From Lytechinus pictus (lineage: Eukaryota; Echinodermata; Echinoidea; Temnopleuroida; Toxopneustidae): DNA of 64,000 bases. The notes beneath the pieces were generated by a model. It was not told where the DNA came from. It saw only the letters and a list, made by a program, of their open reading frames with translations, and ran no database searches. The stretch spans positions 47,254,373 through 47,318,372 of the forward strand of contig NC_087251.1 in the NCBI RefSeq assembly GCF_037042905.1, written 5' to 3'. The position numbers and the translations under genes were made by a program. Positions 13,301 through 23,504 of the stretch are shown here, piece after piece. Position 1 is the stretch's first letter. Every line of letters starts with the position of its first letter.

Positions 13301-13956
13301 GGCGGGAACATGGACACACTAAAACATAGCGCGGATGTTAGGACGCCATTTTAGGAGGGAAATGGGTGATAAGGCACCCTTTATTACCACCCTGAATTTG
13401 GCACTGGATGGGAACACTCGTCACCGTGGAAAATCATATCTAAATAAGCTTTACCAAATCCTTCCTCAAAATCCCACCACTTACAAAGGGATTTAGTGAC
13501 ATTTTGTGTGTGACGATCATTATTTTGACGATTGTTTGGACTATTTAATTACGTGATCGGTTGCGGTGGAGAGGATTCGGTACTGGGAGGTTTCATCGTG
13601 AAGATATTTGATGTAATTCGATCACTCGATCATTGTCGAGCTTTAGGCGTCTGTACTAATAAACATCCGACAACCGACCTTTCCTTAACTTAAAAATAGG
13701 GTTGATTTGGTCCAAAATAGAGGAGAGAAACAGCATTTCCCAAGAGTGTGGTGAAATTATCACAAAGATATGAAAATCATATTGAAACAAGAGCTTGGAA
13801 TTGTCGAATCCATTCTTATTACCCTAAATCCAGAATAGTTGGGACATTTAGCCTGCCAATAACCACAAGCGTAAACAGGTCCATCTACGCATGCTCGAGA
13901 GAAATAGAGTACCAAAATAAAAAGCAACATAATATTACTGGAGTGAAGTGTAAAGT

Positions 13957-13987
<31 letters not shown>

Positions 13988-14033
13988 GGGGGGGAGGGGA
14001 GACACAGACCAACATAATGCAACTTTACGCTTT
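10313..14033. other. Intergenic region, no gene recognised; GA microsatellite at 13963-13998
   Basis: About 3.7 kb of AT-rich DNA. It holds T- and G-runs near 10800, an isolated GGTTCGAATCC box near 12045 without a matching tRNA body, and a (GA)n tract near 13963-13990. Open frames such as 11739-12074 have no domain support. Confidence 0.5.
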
Positions 14034-14611
14034 TTAAAGGGATGGTCCAGGCTGAAGATATTTATATCTCAATAAATAGATGAAAATTCACGGAGCAAAA
14101 TGCTGAAAATTTGATCAAAATAAGATAACAAATAACAAATCATCAGATTTGCATTGTCTGATGAATATTCATTAGCTGGGCTGATGATGTCTTATCCCCA
14201 ATTGTTCTTTCGTATTTTATTATATGAAATTAGGTTTATTCAAACATTTTCTACCAAGAACTACAACGATTGGATTGACAAATGATTAAGTGCATTAGTT
14301 ATTTATTGCCGCAACTTATTTCACCATAATGGAGACATATCATTTACACATGTATGAAAAAATGAATCAATTATGATTTCATGTAATAACATAAGAAAAA
14401 GGAAAGTGGGGATATGAGATCATCAGCCCACCTAATGAATATTCATGATAATGTTCATATAACTGTTTCCACAAAATAATGATAAACTTTAAAATCCAAT
14501 CACTTCATTATTTGTTGTCCAATTTTGATGAAATTTTCAGCATTTTGCTCGGTGAATTTTACTCTAATTATTTAGATATACATATATTTTCAGCGCAGAC
14601 CATCCCTTTAA
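14034..14611. mobile_element. Foldback MITE, family B
   Basis: The ends TTAAAGGGATGGTC and GACCATCCCTTTAA are inverted. The arms continue with matching segments (CTGAAAATTTGATCAAAAT on the left, ATTTTGATGAAATTTTCAG on the right). It is 578 bp with no coding capacity. The architecture is the same as family A but the terminal sequence differs. Confidence 0.85.
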
Positions 14612-15804
14612 AGGCCGGCCTCCGTGACCCTGACTCCTAATGGTGCTACAATGCGTGATTGAGCAGTCTTTTCAAAAAAGAGAATTCATCAAAATATGAC
14701 ATCAATTCTTAAGTTTTGTCTGAATGGATCGATGTGAGTGAAATGCTCGATGAATCCATGTGGACTTTAGCCTAACCAATAACGTATTCATGCTGATTAT
14801 GTAACTTTAAATGTGAAGGTGATAATCTCAATAATAATGCTAAATGATTTATGTAGGGTTTCGTATTCTCATTCGTTTTAAAGTCTTTACTTCTCTTTTA
14901 TTCCTCGTAGCGCTGAGTCATTAAGTTCAAGGTTTACTATGTTTCATTATTTTAATACCCTGTTCTACCCAAATGTTTCTCTTGACTTTCTCAAATAGAT
15001 GATAATGTGTTCCCATATAAGACATACATGTATGATTTCTTTAGAGATCTTTGAGCTTTAAACATTACGCGATTTATGCATGAAAACTAGGGCAATATTT
15101 TTATTGATGTTCAGGGGAGGTGATATCGTTTACTAAAGATATTTTGGTGGTAAATCCAATTCATATTCGATATTCTCGCAGGATGTCAAGTGAAAGCAGA
15201 GTTAAATAATGATAATGATGTTACATTATACAGTATAATAATAGTTTTATTTGTTATCTGGTTTTTTAATGAATCTCTAATACATTATGTGAAGTTAACA
15301 GAAAAAAAGAGATTCTCCCGTTTTGGATACTCACTAATCTGGTTTTGGTTTTGCGTCTGTTTGTTTGTGTTTAACAAAATATTGCAATCTGTATTGTAAT
15401 TACATTATTAATGAATGTGGGTAAAATCTATGATTGCTGTGAACACGTTTTAAGTGCTTAAGTTCCGCAAATTTGACTATTTCGCGTCAAGACTAGTTTA
15501 AAACCATTTGAAAACCCTTTCCACCACCGGGAGTATCCTCACCTGTCGAGCTGGCGCACATTCCGAATCCTTTGAAGTCTACAAGACAAATTCGATCGTC
15601 TGATAGCCAATCTGCGTTTAATGAATCGCCCGATGGTTTCTGAAAGCCCGGCAGAAGCGGCATTGATCATGATAACCAAAGAAGAGACGACATAACTTTC
15701 TGATTGTGTCAGGATCATCTCGAACCTGATGTATTTTTGTTTGGGAAATGGAAGTTCAGGAAGTTTGATAACAGGGCGCCATCTTTCATTTAGACCTATA
15801 TATG
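14612..15804. other. Intergenic region, no gene recognised
   Basis: AT-rich sequence. The only notable open frame (15190-15399) is hydrophobic purely from T-rich codons and has no context supporting a gene. Confidence 0.5.
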
Positions 15805-15805
15805 C

Positions 15806-15894
<89 letters not shown>

Positions 15895-15922
15895 AGTGTG
15901 TGTGAGTGTGTGTGTGTGTGTA
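15805..15922. repeat. (TA)n-(TG)n compound microsatellite
   Basis: About 75 nt of uninterrupted TA dinucleotides are followed by TG/TGAG repeats to about 15920. The overlapping frame encoding alternating I/Y is an artefact of the repeat. Confidence 0.95.
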
Positions 15923-15965
15923 AATTTATACATGTACAACAGCTCTGGCAACTCTTTTATTTAAA

Positions 15966-16109
15966 TATTGTAAAGAAATGGATGAAGAGAACAATGGTAG
16001 GCGTAGCTTAAATCAAGGTTTCCCAGAGCTAAGGGTAGATTGATTTAAGGGATTTAAGGGAACCTTGATTTAAGCTACGCCTACCATTGTTCTCTTCATC
16101 CATTTCTTT

Positions 16110-16116
<7 letters not shown>
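15966..16116. repeat. Long hairpin: ~58-bp inverted repeat with 34-nt loop
   Basis: The left arm 15966-16023 (TATTGTAAAGAAATGGATGA onward) is matched by the reverse complement at 16058-16116 almost base for base. A short loop containing repeated GATTTAAGG separates the arms. The right arm runs directly into another (TA)n tract (16113-16154). A third, diverged copy of the arm sequence (GCGTAGCTTAAATGAAAGTT) lies near 17931-17950. The near-perfect pairing implies a recent inverted duplication. Confidence 0.85.
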
Positions 16117-16159
<43 letters not shown>

Positions 16160-16229
16160 ATGGTTGCTAGGTGTTGGAGAGTTACGCAACTCTACCTGGT
16201 GTAGGGGGATTTATTTTATAATTTGACTG

Positions 16230-17310
16230 TCTTACACGCCCATACCCACACCCACATTCATTTTTACTCTCCCTATGTTTCCTGTTTTCAATAACTCACA
16301 CATCCACACACACATTAGAGTCTCGGACACCCACACACATTATCTTGTTACTACTCACCCTGTCTCGTGTTTCCTTGAATCACACCCCTACACATACAAT
16401 TTTCTTACCCCCCCCCCCCCATATCTCGTGTTTTCAGTTACCCTCACACCTATGCACACTATCTTGTTATTACCCCCCCCCCCCTGTCTCGTGTTCCCTT
16501 GGCTCACACACTCCACACATACAATTTTTTGTACTCCCCCTCCATGTCTCGTGTTCTCAATATATATGCGCACACCCACACGCACATTTCTTTTCATTAC
16601 TCTCCCCTCCCGGCCTCGTCTTTCAATAACTTAAAACCCACACGGACATTTTCTTGTATGTTACTCTCCTCCATGCCTCGTCTTTACCTAACTCACACAA
16701 CCAAATAAACACCTGTCCTACTGTCCCCTCCTTGCCCCTGATTCACTATCTCACCCCCCACACACACACACATATTTTTTCTTTTCTCCACTCCATATAT
16801 CGTGTTTCACTAACTTAAACACACACACCCCAGGCCTGCCACACCCACCCACACACATATTTTTCTTACTCTCCCCTCTGATATATATTTTGTGTTTGAT
16901 TAATCACTCGCCCCCACACACATCGCGTATCACTAACTCTCCCACCCACACACATTTTTTCTCACTCTTCCCTCCAATATCGTGTTTTACTAACTTAAAC
17001 ACACACACCCACACACATCGCGTATCACTAACTCTCCCACCCACACACATTTTTCTTACTCTCCCCTCAATATCTCTCCCACCTACCCACACACACACGT
17101 TCACACGTTTCTCTTACTTTCTCCTCCATATCTCGTGTTTCACTAATTCACTCACCCACATACACATTTCTCTTACTCTTTCGTCAATGCCTCGTGATTT
17201 CACCAAACCATCCCATGCCATACTTGTGTTTCTTTGATTTCACTGACCGCGACATATACCCACACTCAGACACATTTCTCTTACTCTCTCTCTCTTCCCT
17301 TTCTCGTGTT
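16230..17310. repeat. AC/CT-rich minisatellite
   Basis: About 1.1 kb of degenerate ~60-70-bp units of the form CACACACCCACACACAT, TTTTTCTTACTCTCCCCTCC, ATATCTCGTGTTTCACTAAC. Two neighbouring units near 16909-17060 are almost identical. The long frames here encode H/T/S/P-rich low-complexity peptides and are not genes. Confidence 0.85.
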
Positions 17311-17399
17311 TCACAATTCCCCCCAAAAGTTCTACATTGCTCTATTGTAAGATATAGCCACAATTATCATTTGGGGGTTTCCCCTTGAGCATCACTAGC

Positions 17400-17880
17400 T
17401 AGTTTTCGCACTAACATGCAGAACGAATTCAAGAAAACATTGAAAATACATTGAAATAAATGACAGCAGCTGGGAGGTCTTTGTCGAAAATTGGTGAAGA
17501 GAAACAGCAGTTTGTTTTAGTTTCGGAACAGATGAAATATTGCAAATATGTCACTTGTCGAGAGTCCAAGCCGAAACTGCTGTTTTGATTCACCTATTTC
17601 TGACAAAGACTTCTTGGTAGCTCATTATCATGACGTGCATTTGACAATACATTTTCTATGTTCTTGAAGGCGTTCTGCGTCCTGGTGGGTGTTTCATAAA
17701 GCTGTTCGTAAGATAAGAACGACTTTAAAAACGACTGGTGATCATTTCTTTTGATAAATGGTATACAACATAGGCGATGGTTTATCGCTTAGGAAAGGAT
17801 CACCATGCAGTCGTTCTTAAAGTCGCTCTTAACTTACGAATAGCTTAATGAAACGGCCCCCTGGTGCGAAACTCAGTGGG
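17400..17880. mobile_element. Palindromic MITE (TTTTCGCAC...GCAGAACG ends) with nested insertion
   Basis: The left end AGTTTTCGCACTAACATGCA continues GAACGAATTCAAGAA. The right end TTCTTGAAGGCGTTCTGCGT is interrupted and resumes as GTGCGAAACT. The interior shows paired AGGTCTTTGTCGAAAATTGG and CTGACAAAGACTTCTTGG. A second copy lies at 36888-37351, also with an insertion. Confidence 0.75.
17683..17862. mobile_element. Nested MITE (TTTCATAAAG...TAATGAAAC), TSD-like CCTGGTG
   Basis: It is flanked by CCTGGTG on both sides and carries inverted ends (GTTTCATAAAGCTGTTCGTA against TACGAATAGCTTAATGAAAC). The interior contains GACTGGTGATC mirrored by GGATCACCATGCAGTC. It interrupts the right terminal repeat of the surrounding element, so it inserted later. 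A relative sits in ALKBH1 intron 4 (55939-56097). Confidence 0.75.
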
Positions 17881-18434
17881 TCTTTTGGTTTAAATGTTGT
17901 GAATTAAATGGGATAAGAGAATATTGGTTTGCGTAGCTTAAATGAAAGTTCCCCACAGCTATCTCTTTTAAAAGCTTTGGTGAGGCCTCTTTATCTTACA
18001 CTCTCTCTTTCTTTCATGCTCTATTTATGTCCCTGTATTCCTCTCTTTGCCACTTTTCTTATCTTCATGATAAGGTCATTCATGTTAGCGGATCTGGTGA
18101 CATCGATTGCCACGAGTGATCATCACTTCATCTTATACCCCAAACAAAATGGCACTTTTCATTGGATCTTTGACCCTATACTTTAGCATCAATAAACAGA
18201 ATAAAACAATATAGTCACTATGGGCCCCGCCTTTGAAATTTTTTTTTTCGTTTTTGTTTTTTGTTTTTTTAAAGATCATTGGCACAAAATCATCATCATG
18301 AAATGCTGCAGTCACATTTCGCCTACCGTGTCCACACAGTGAGTCGAAAACTGCCTTTTTAAGGATTTCTATACAAACTACACACATGAAGCTGGTACAA
18401 AAAATGTTTTTTTAAACAGCTATTTTCGACTCAC

Positions 18435-18603
18435 CGTACGGCCATCGTAGGCGGAATGTGACTCCGCCTTTACTTTGCCACTATGGCAACTATACTATGG
18501 TAACATTAAACATGGCTTTGCATTCAATCACAATAAAGGTTACCATGCCAGTTGTCATATTGGCCAAGTTGCAATAGTTTTAACTCTTTATGAAACGGGC
18601 CCC
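18435..18603. mobile_element. Truncated MITE related to 37114-37273
   Basis: It contains CTATGGCAACTATACTATGG and mirrored GGTTACCATGCCAGTTGTC, ending TTTATGAAACGGGCCCC, which is the same terminus as the complete copy at 37114-37273. Its left terminus is not recognisable. Confidence 0.6.
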
Positions 18604-18618
18604 AGATTCTTAAATTTT

Positions 18619-18731
18619 ATGCAACAGGCACACCAATGCTAACGATTCCAAACCGACCGATGGCCTGTCACTAGAAATAACGTAATAGATCGGTCTGTCT
18701 GGGGTTGGTTTCGGCGGCGAGACTGTTGCAT
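18619..18731. mobile_element. Small palindromic MITE (ATGCAACAG...CTGTTGCAT)
   Basis: A 113-bp segment with exact 9-bp inverted ends and interior pairing (AACCGACCGAT against ATCGGTCTGTC). It holds a central ATAACGTAATAG like that of the 3166-3278 element. Confidence 0.65.
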
Positions 18732-20509
18732 TATGTTTGCACTTTTTCAACTGAACCGAAGGAAAAGTGAATGAAGAAGATATCACGATCTCCCGAGAGA
18801 CATGGACTTTTTGAAGTATTCTACACTTTACTAATCTCCAATATCATTACTATATAAACAGGTATGACTCTCTTTTTGTAGTATTGTCTTCATTCTTAGG
18901 GCACTGTTCCCCTTTCGATGTTAAAATCAATACTGTTTTCTGAATCAATAAAGTATTATAACTGTTCTTATGTTATATGTAAGCACCTGTTGTTTTAATT
19001 TCCATGTTTAAACTGTTTTTTTTTTACATGGAAGAGAAAAGAGATTCGGAATTAGGAAAACTGCCTGGATCAAATAAGGTACTTGCCAAAAAAGACAACG
19101 TTGTCGAACACCACATAACTTAAAAAATAACACATGGACATTAAACCCGGTCATTTTCTCGACTTTATAGCTTAGCATGTACGCATCATATTAATTTAAT
19201 TAATACAAACTGGAAATATATAGAAGGCAAGGCACGTTATTCTCAATACATGACATGTTTAAACGACTTCGCAGGGCTATATATCAACTTCAGGTTTGAT
19301 AACAATATCATAGACGATTAGAAAATAAAAGAACTATTTGAAAACCTAATGGCATTTGTAACTTACAGCTTACAAATTGGTCCCAAACATATAATGCACC
19401 CAATGAACAGACACATAAGCTGAAAGTGGAATCTGTCAAAGACAACATTTTGTTATAAGGCTACACTATCATCAATTTTTTGGTGAGTACAGTTCGATGA
19501 TCATTTCTATAAGACGTCTAAAAACAAAGTATATATATATACTCTTCTATGATGTGTTTGATAGAGTGAAAATTTACTTACAAATAAAGATATACAGAAT
19601 ATAAATAAGAACAGCTGAAGACCGACACGTCTTCAGCTAAGATGTCACCAAACAAATGTTTTAACATGCATTCATAAACATATATTTACATAAAACATAA
19701 ATCCCCATCTGACATGAAAGTGCAATCAAGACAAATATTCAAAGTTTATTTTTTATTTACATCGGTAGCAAAGAAATTTAGTTTTCTCATGGAAAATGGT
19801 AAAGAATAACGAGATGATGTAAGCTTTGCGTAATCAATTATTGCACTTACTGTTTACAAGAAATAAATCATATATCATTACTGTTACGAGTACAATACTT
19901 AGGATTATAGGTTTGGAAGAAAGAGGAACCGCTGGTGGTAAGGGTATCTTACTAAGTATAGTAATTGCGATTTTGACCGGGGTTAAATCACCACCTGCCT
20001 TTAGAATGGGAGTTGGAGTTTGTACAGGTGCACAAACAGAACTTTGCAAGAATTGATGGTAGAGGTTTCAATTTCAAAGAATTTGTATTTACCCATTGTA
20101 AGGTTAAGGTATTAACTTCATGTAGTAACAAGATATGTGCAGTGTTCGGATCAATTTCTTTTTAATTTTTGAAAATACGATATTAAACAATATCAAAGTG
20201 CATGTATACATGTATAACCTGATTATCCAATCGTAGAAAGAAACTTCATTTGTAAATACACTATAGATTCATTGATTCGTGTTTGTTATCGATGACGTTG
20301 AAGAGCTTCGAATAAGGAGATCATGTACATTAAGAATAAATGTGAATTTAAGACAAAAATGCTTCTTATTCAAAACAACTGGGGTCGAAAACAAATACTG
20401 AAAGATTAAATTTATTTACTGTGATAACACTATTCCATCTTTTATCTGATCTTATCATTTAGGCAAGCTGTGAGGGGAAGCAAACGATCACCCAAACTTC
20501 ACCCGAGCA
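18732..20509. other. AT-rich intergenic, no gene recognised
   Basis: No supported gene. The frames around 19826-20056 occur on both strands and lack domains. No clear element termini were seen. Confidence 0.5.
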
Positions 20510-20517
20510 AGAACCTC

Positions 20518-21385
20518 CAGGGGCGGCGGAGCGAAGTTGAAAGTGGTGGGGGTGGGCACATGCAGGGGAAAAGGGGCACCTTTTCCTTCTAAAAGGACAC
20601 TTAAAACAAAGAAAAAAATTACTTACCTACAGTGGCGTAATGAGCCAACAATTTTGAGGGGGCTAGATATGTCGTATCACGTAAATTTATAAGTTGCGAG
20701 CTAAAATTTTGACATTTTTATTACGAAACTCCAATATTGTGATAGATTTTGACAATTAACATTCAGAAAATAATATATTTCACCCTTCTCTCTTTCCTTT
20801 TCTCTTTTTTTTTCTTAGTCGAAAAAAAAAATTGGGGAGGGGGCAAGAGCCTCCCCAGCCCCCCCCCCCCCTATGTACGCCACTGCTAATCTACCCCACT
20901 CACATGACTCGTGACACTTAAATAAGGCACGTAGGGTTTTCCTTACAAGTTTCTTACTTCATAAGTAACATATAAAAATTAGAACATTGTTTTCTTGTTT
21001 CAAAGGGGCACCCGTTTACACATAAAATGGGTCCTTCTCAGGTGAAAATATGAGAAAGGGCACCCATAAGAAGGCAAATGGGCACTTGCAAACGGCATAA
21101 AACGGGTCCTTCTCGGGTGAAAGGGGAAGAAATTACGTTCGTGAAGGGCAATTTTCTTGGGTAAAAAAGGGCACTGATTCGAGAAAGTGCACTTACAAGA
21201 AGGCAAGGGGGCACTTCCTCACATAAACCGGTCCTTCTCAGGTAAAAGGGGCACAGAACACATTCGTGAAGGGGTATTTTTTGGTAAAAATTGGCTTTGC
21301 GTGAAAAAAGGGCACTTCTTCAGTGCTTCAACATTTTTTTTTGGGGGGGGCACTGTGCCCCCCCCCCCCAGGATCGCCGCCCCTG
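20518..21385. mobile_element. hAT-like non-autonomous element, 8-bp TSD AGAACCTC
   Basis: An 868-bp element starts CAGGGGCGGCG and ends CGCCGCCCCTG. It is flanked on both sides by an exact 8-bp duplication AGAACCTC (20510-20517 and 21386-21393), the hallmark of hAT transposition. The interior contains G-rich repeats (AAAAGGGGCACTG, GGTCCTTCTC) but no transposase. A second smaller element is nested at 20630-20885. The right end lies only 39 bp beyond the stop codon of the neighbouring sulfotransferase. Confidence 0.9.
20630..20885. mobile_element. Nested hAT-like MITE (CAGTGGCGTA...TACGCCACTG)
   Basis: It has 10-bp inverted ends and flanking 8-mers CTTACCTA and CTAATCTA (6/8 match). It lies inside the 20518-21385 element. 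The same nested arrangement occurs in the 40544-41265 copy, so the insertion preceded the spread of the outer element. Confidence 0.75.
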
Positions 21386-21424
21386 AGAACCTCAGTGAAT
21401 CAAATGAATAGCTTACAAGCTACA

Positions 21425-22858
21425 TTATGCCGCGGATTTAAGTTCATCATATAACTTATAGTCAAGAAGTTCAAGGACATCTTTGCACTCTTTTTCAATT
21501 TGCCTTATTTCTAATTCAGAAAGATCAACAATCCAACGCGAAGCTGTTTCGATGGAATTTTTTCGATTTGAAAAGACATCATCATCCCTATTAATGGCAT
21601 TGGTGTTCGTCTTGATCCAATATTCAAGATATTTCGGAAACGGTAAACCGATAAACTCATAGATCTCTTTTGAGATCTTGACAGGTTCCACTGCAAAGTC
21701 TTCATATTTGACGAGTTTGTAGTTTCCTTGCAACCATTTTGGCAAATGATTTCTCGAGGTCTTTGCATTTCTTTCAATCCATTTGCACATTTGACGAACA
21801 GTGGGGTTGTTTTCTCTCATCTCCTGAATGTACATGAGCTCATCGGGGACTGTGTCCAGGAGACCAAGCGGTTTCAGTCTCCCAGTATTTTCTCTGAAAT
21901 ATTGCTGATGTGGTTGGTACCTCTTGGTGATGTAATGAACCCTAGATGCAGCTGCGCCTCGAGGATCCCGCACGAGATGGACGATCCTCAGGTCAATGTT
22001 GTCCATTTCAACGAGAGGTCTTAAATCCTCGAGATCAACACGAATGATTTTTGTTGCTATGTGTTCTCTGGAAGTCTTGCAGAAGTTTTCAAACCACTGT
22101 TCACCGGATAACAGACACCCTGGACTAAGATTACATATGGCTCTATTCTGAAAAGGATGCCATTGGCTGTACGTCCAGACAAAGTCATCGTTGAACCTAC
22201 AATGTGCTAATTCGCGAAGGATCTGACGGGAGACTTCCCTCGTGGTTGGCGATGCAGGCTGCCTCCATATGGCCTTTAATCTATTGAGAGTCCACATTGG
22301 TTCAAATAAATAGAATGCATCCACATTCTGATTGAAGAGCTCACCGACTATACTTGAACCAAACCGCCACTGGGCCAGAATGATAGTGAGTTTGGGAGAT
22401 GTTATCGGTGGGAAGTTTCCAAACACAAACCAAGGAAAATAAAAAGTGGTATTCTTTAGCACAACGGTCTCGTCAAGAGAATGCATATTGTGGACACCGT
22501 TGCAACTACACTCCATCTTATTACTAAAGCTGTGTGCTGTTATAAACAGGTCCTCACTAAATGGGTTATCAGGATATTCCTGAGTTTTTTCTCTTTCAAA
22601 TACAGCAGACGATGACCGATTGCTTGTAAATGTTGTATGTGCCTCCACTGTCTCTTGTTTTTCTGAGCCCATGTTCCTGATAAATGATGCATTTAAAAGC
22701 CTGGGTGTGTATGTGCCGACTGATTTCTGATGACGGTGCTTAATGATGCTCAAATTATCGTGTTTATTGAACAATGTGCAGAGAACAATCATTTGGCTTA
22801 GTGTAAAGATTAGAACAAACAACATTGAATATACCTGAACACACCGGCGAAACTCCAT
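21425..22858 (-). CDS. Carbohydrate 6-O-sulfotransferase (CHST1/3-like), paralog 1
   Basis: This is a single-exon 477-aa Golgi type II membrane enzyme that is predicted to move sulfate from PAPS to the C6 hydroxyl of Gal/GalNAc/GlcNAc in a glycan such as chondroitin or keratan sulfate. An N-terminal signal anchor is visible at about residues 9-30, followed by a variable stem (about 40-150) with NAS, NRS and NTT sequons. The 5'-PAPS loop is QWRFGSSIVGELFNQN (163-178), with YLFEPMWTLNRL after it. The 3'-phosphate loop is HLVRDPRGAAASR. The start is placed at the ATG at 22858: an upstream in-frame extension would begin with TTG, and the paralog is exactly 477 aa from the matching ATG. The acceptor sugar cannot be told from sequence. 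The family call is secure; the subtype is not. Confidence 0.93.
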   Translation of the reverse strand: MEFRRCVQVYSMLFVLIFTLSQMIVLCTLFNKHDNLSIIKHRHQKSVGTYTPRLLNASFIRNMGSEKQETVEAHTTFTSNRSSSAVFEREKTQEYPDNPFSEDLFITAHSFSNKMECSCNGVHNMHSLDETVVLKNTTFYFPWFVFGNFPPITSPKLTIILAQWRFGSSIVGELFNQNVDAFYLFEPMWTLNRLKAIWRQPASPTTREVSRQILRELAHCRFNDDFVWTYSQWHPFQNRAICNLSPGCLLSGEQWFENFCKTSREHIATKIIRVDLEDLRPLVEMDNIDLRIVHLVRDPRGAAASRVHYITKRYQPHQQYFRENTGRLKPLGLLDTVPDELMYIQEMRENNPTVRQMCKWIERNAKTSRNHLPKWLQGNYKLVKYEDFAVEPVKISKEIYEFIGLPFPKYLEYWIKTNTNAINRDDDVFSNRKNSIETASRWIVDLSELEIRQIEKECKDVLELLDYKLYDELKSAA

Positions 22859-23504
22859 TTTGTTGGTATCCGAATGAATTATGCTACATGGAAAATCCCT
22901 TTTGAGCAAAATGGTACTCTACTCGAGAACTAAGCAACAACGATGTATTACACAGTTGCGATTGTGTCATCGCTATGTCTAACGATTCGACTAGCGCCAC
23001 AATTTTTTATCTTACATTCAATATTTATATTTATTAAGTGACGAACAATCACCATTTAACGTTGAATGTCCACCCCAATGACTTCTTGAAAATAACAGAT
23101 GGCAAAGGTGTTGAATTCAACCTATCGATTTTGGAGTTAAAATTATTATCATGTAATACACAATGTGTGCAGTTTTAAGATCGAATTTCTCTTAAATTCT
23201 GAAAAATCGTGACGTAAAACAGTATGAATAGTAATGACTCCCAACCGGGTTATGAACACTAGCATGGTTTTTATATCTGTAATTTGTGAAGATACGTATT
23301 TCCCTCTTGAATAGAAAGAATGGTGTTGCAATGATATCAGAATCACAGTTGATATTTGTAAGGGAGAAAGCACCAATATGCCCGATTGTAAAAATATAAG
23401 GCCCCCACCCCTTCTCGAAAAAATTGGTCAATACTGAAAATCTTTAAAAAACTAGATAGAAATTTGGTAGTAGACGGGTCACGAAACGACCAAAAATACC
23501 CTCA
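22859..23504. promoter_or_regulatory. Upstream region of sulfotransferase paralog 1
   Basis: About 140 bp directly upstream (to about 23000) is recognisably homologous to the region upstream of paralog 2 (29718-29860). Shared segments include GCATAATTCATTCGGATA next to the ATG and TCATCGCTA..GTCTAACGATT further out on the plus strand. The duplication therefore carried the 5' UTR and proximal promoter. No TATA box is evident. The remainder is AT-rich and uninformative. Confidence 0.55.

Noticed and set aside
16275-17237. Long H/T/P/S-rich frames on the plus strand and their minus-strand partners
   Set aside because: They are produced by the AC-rich minisatellite; no domain, start context or splice support.
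19826-20056. Overlapping 76- and 71-codon frames on opposite strands
   Set aside because: No recognisable domain; neither has transcription signals.
22859-22909. N-terminal extension of sulfotransferase paralog 1
   Set aside because: It would start with TTG, and the paralog lacks it.
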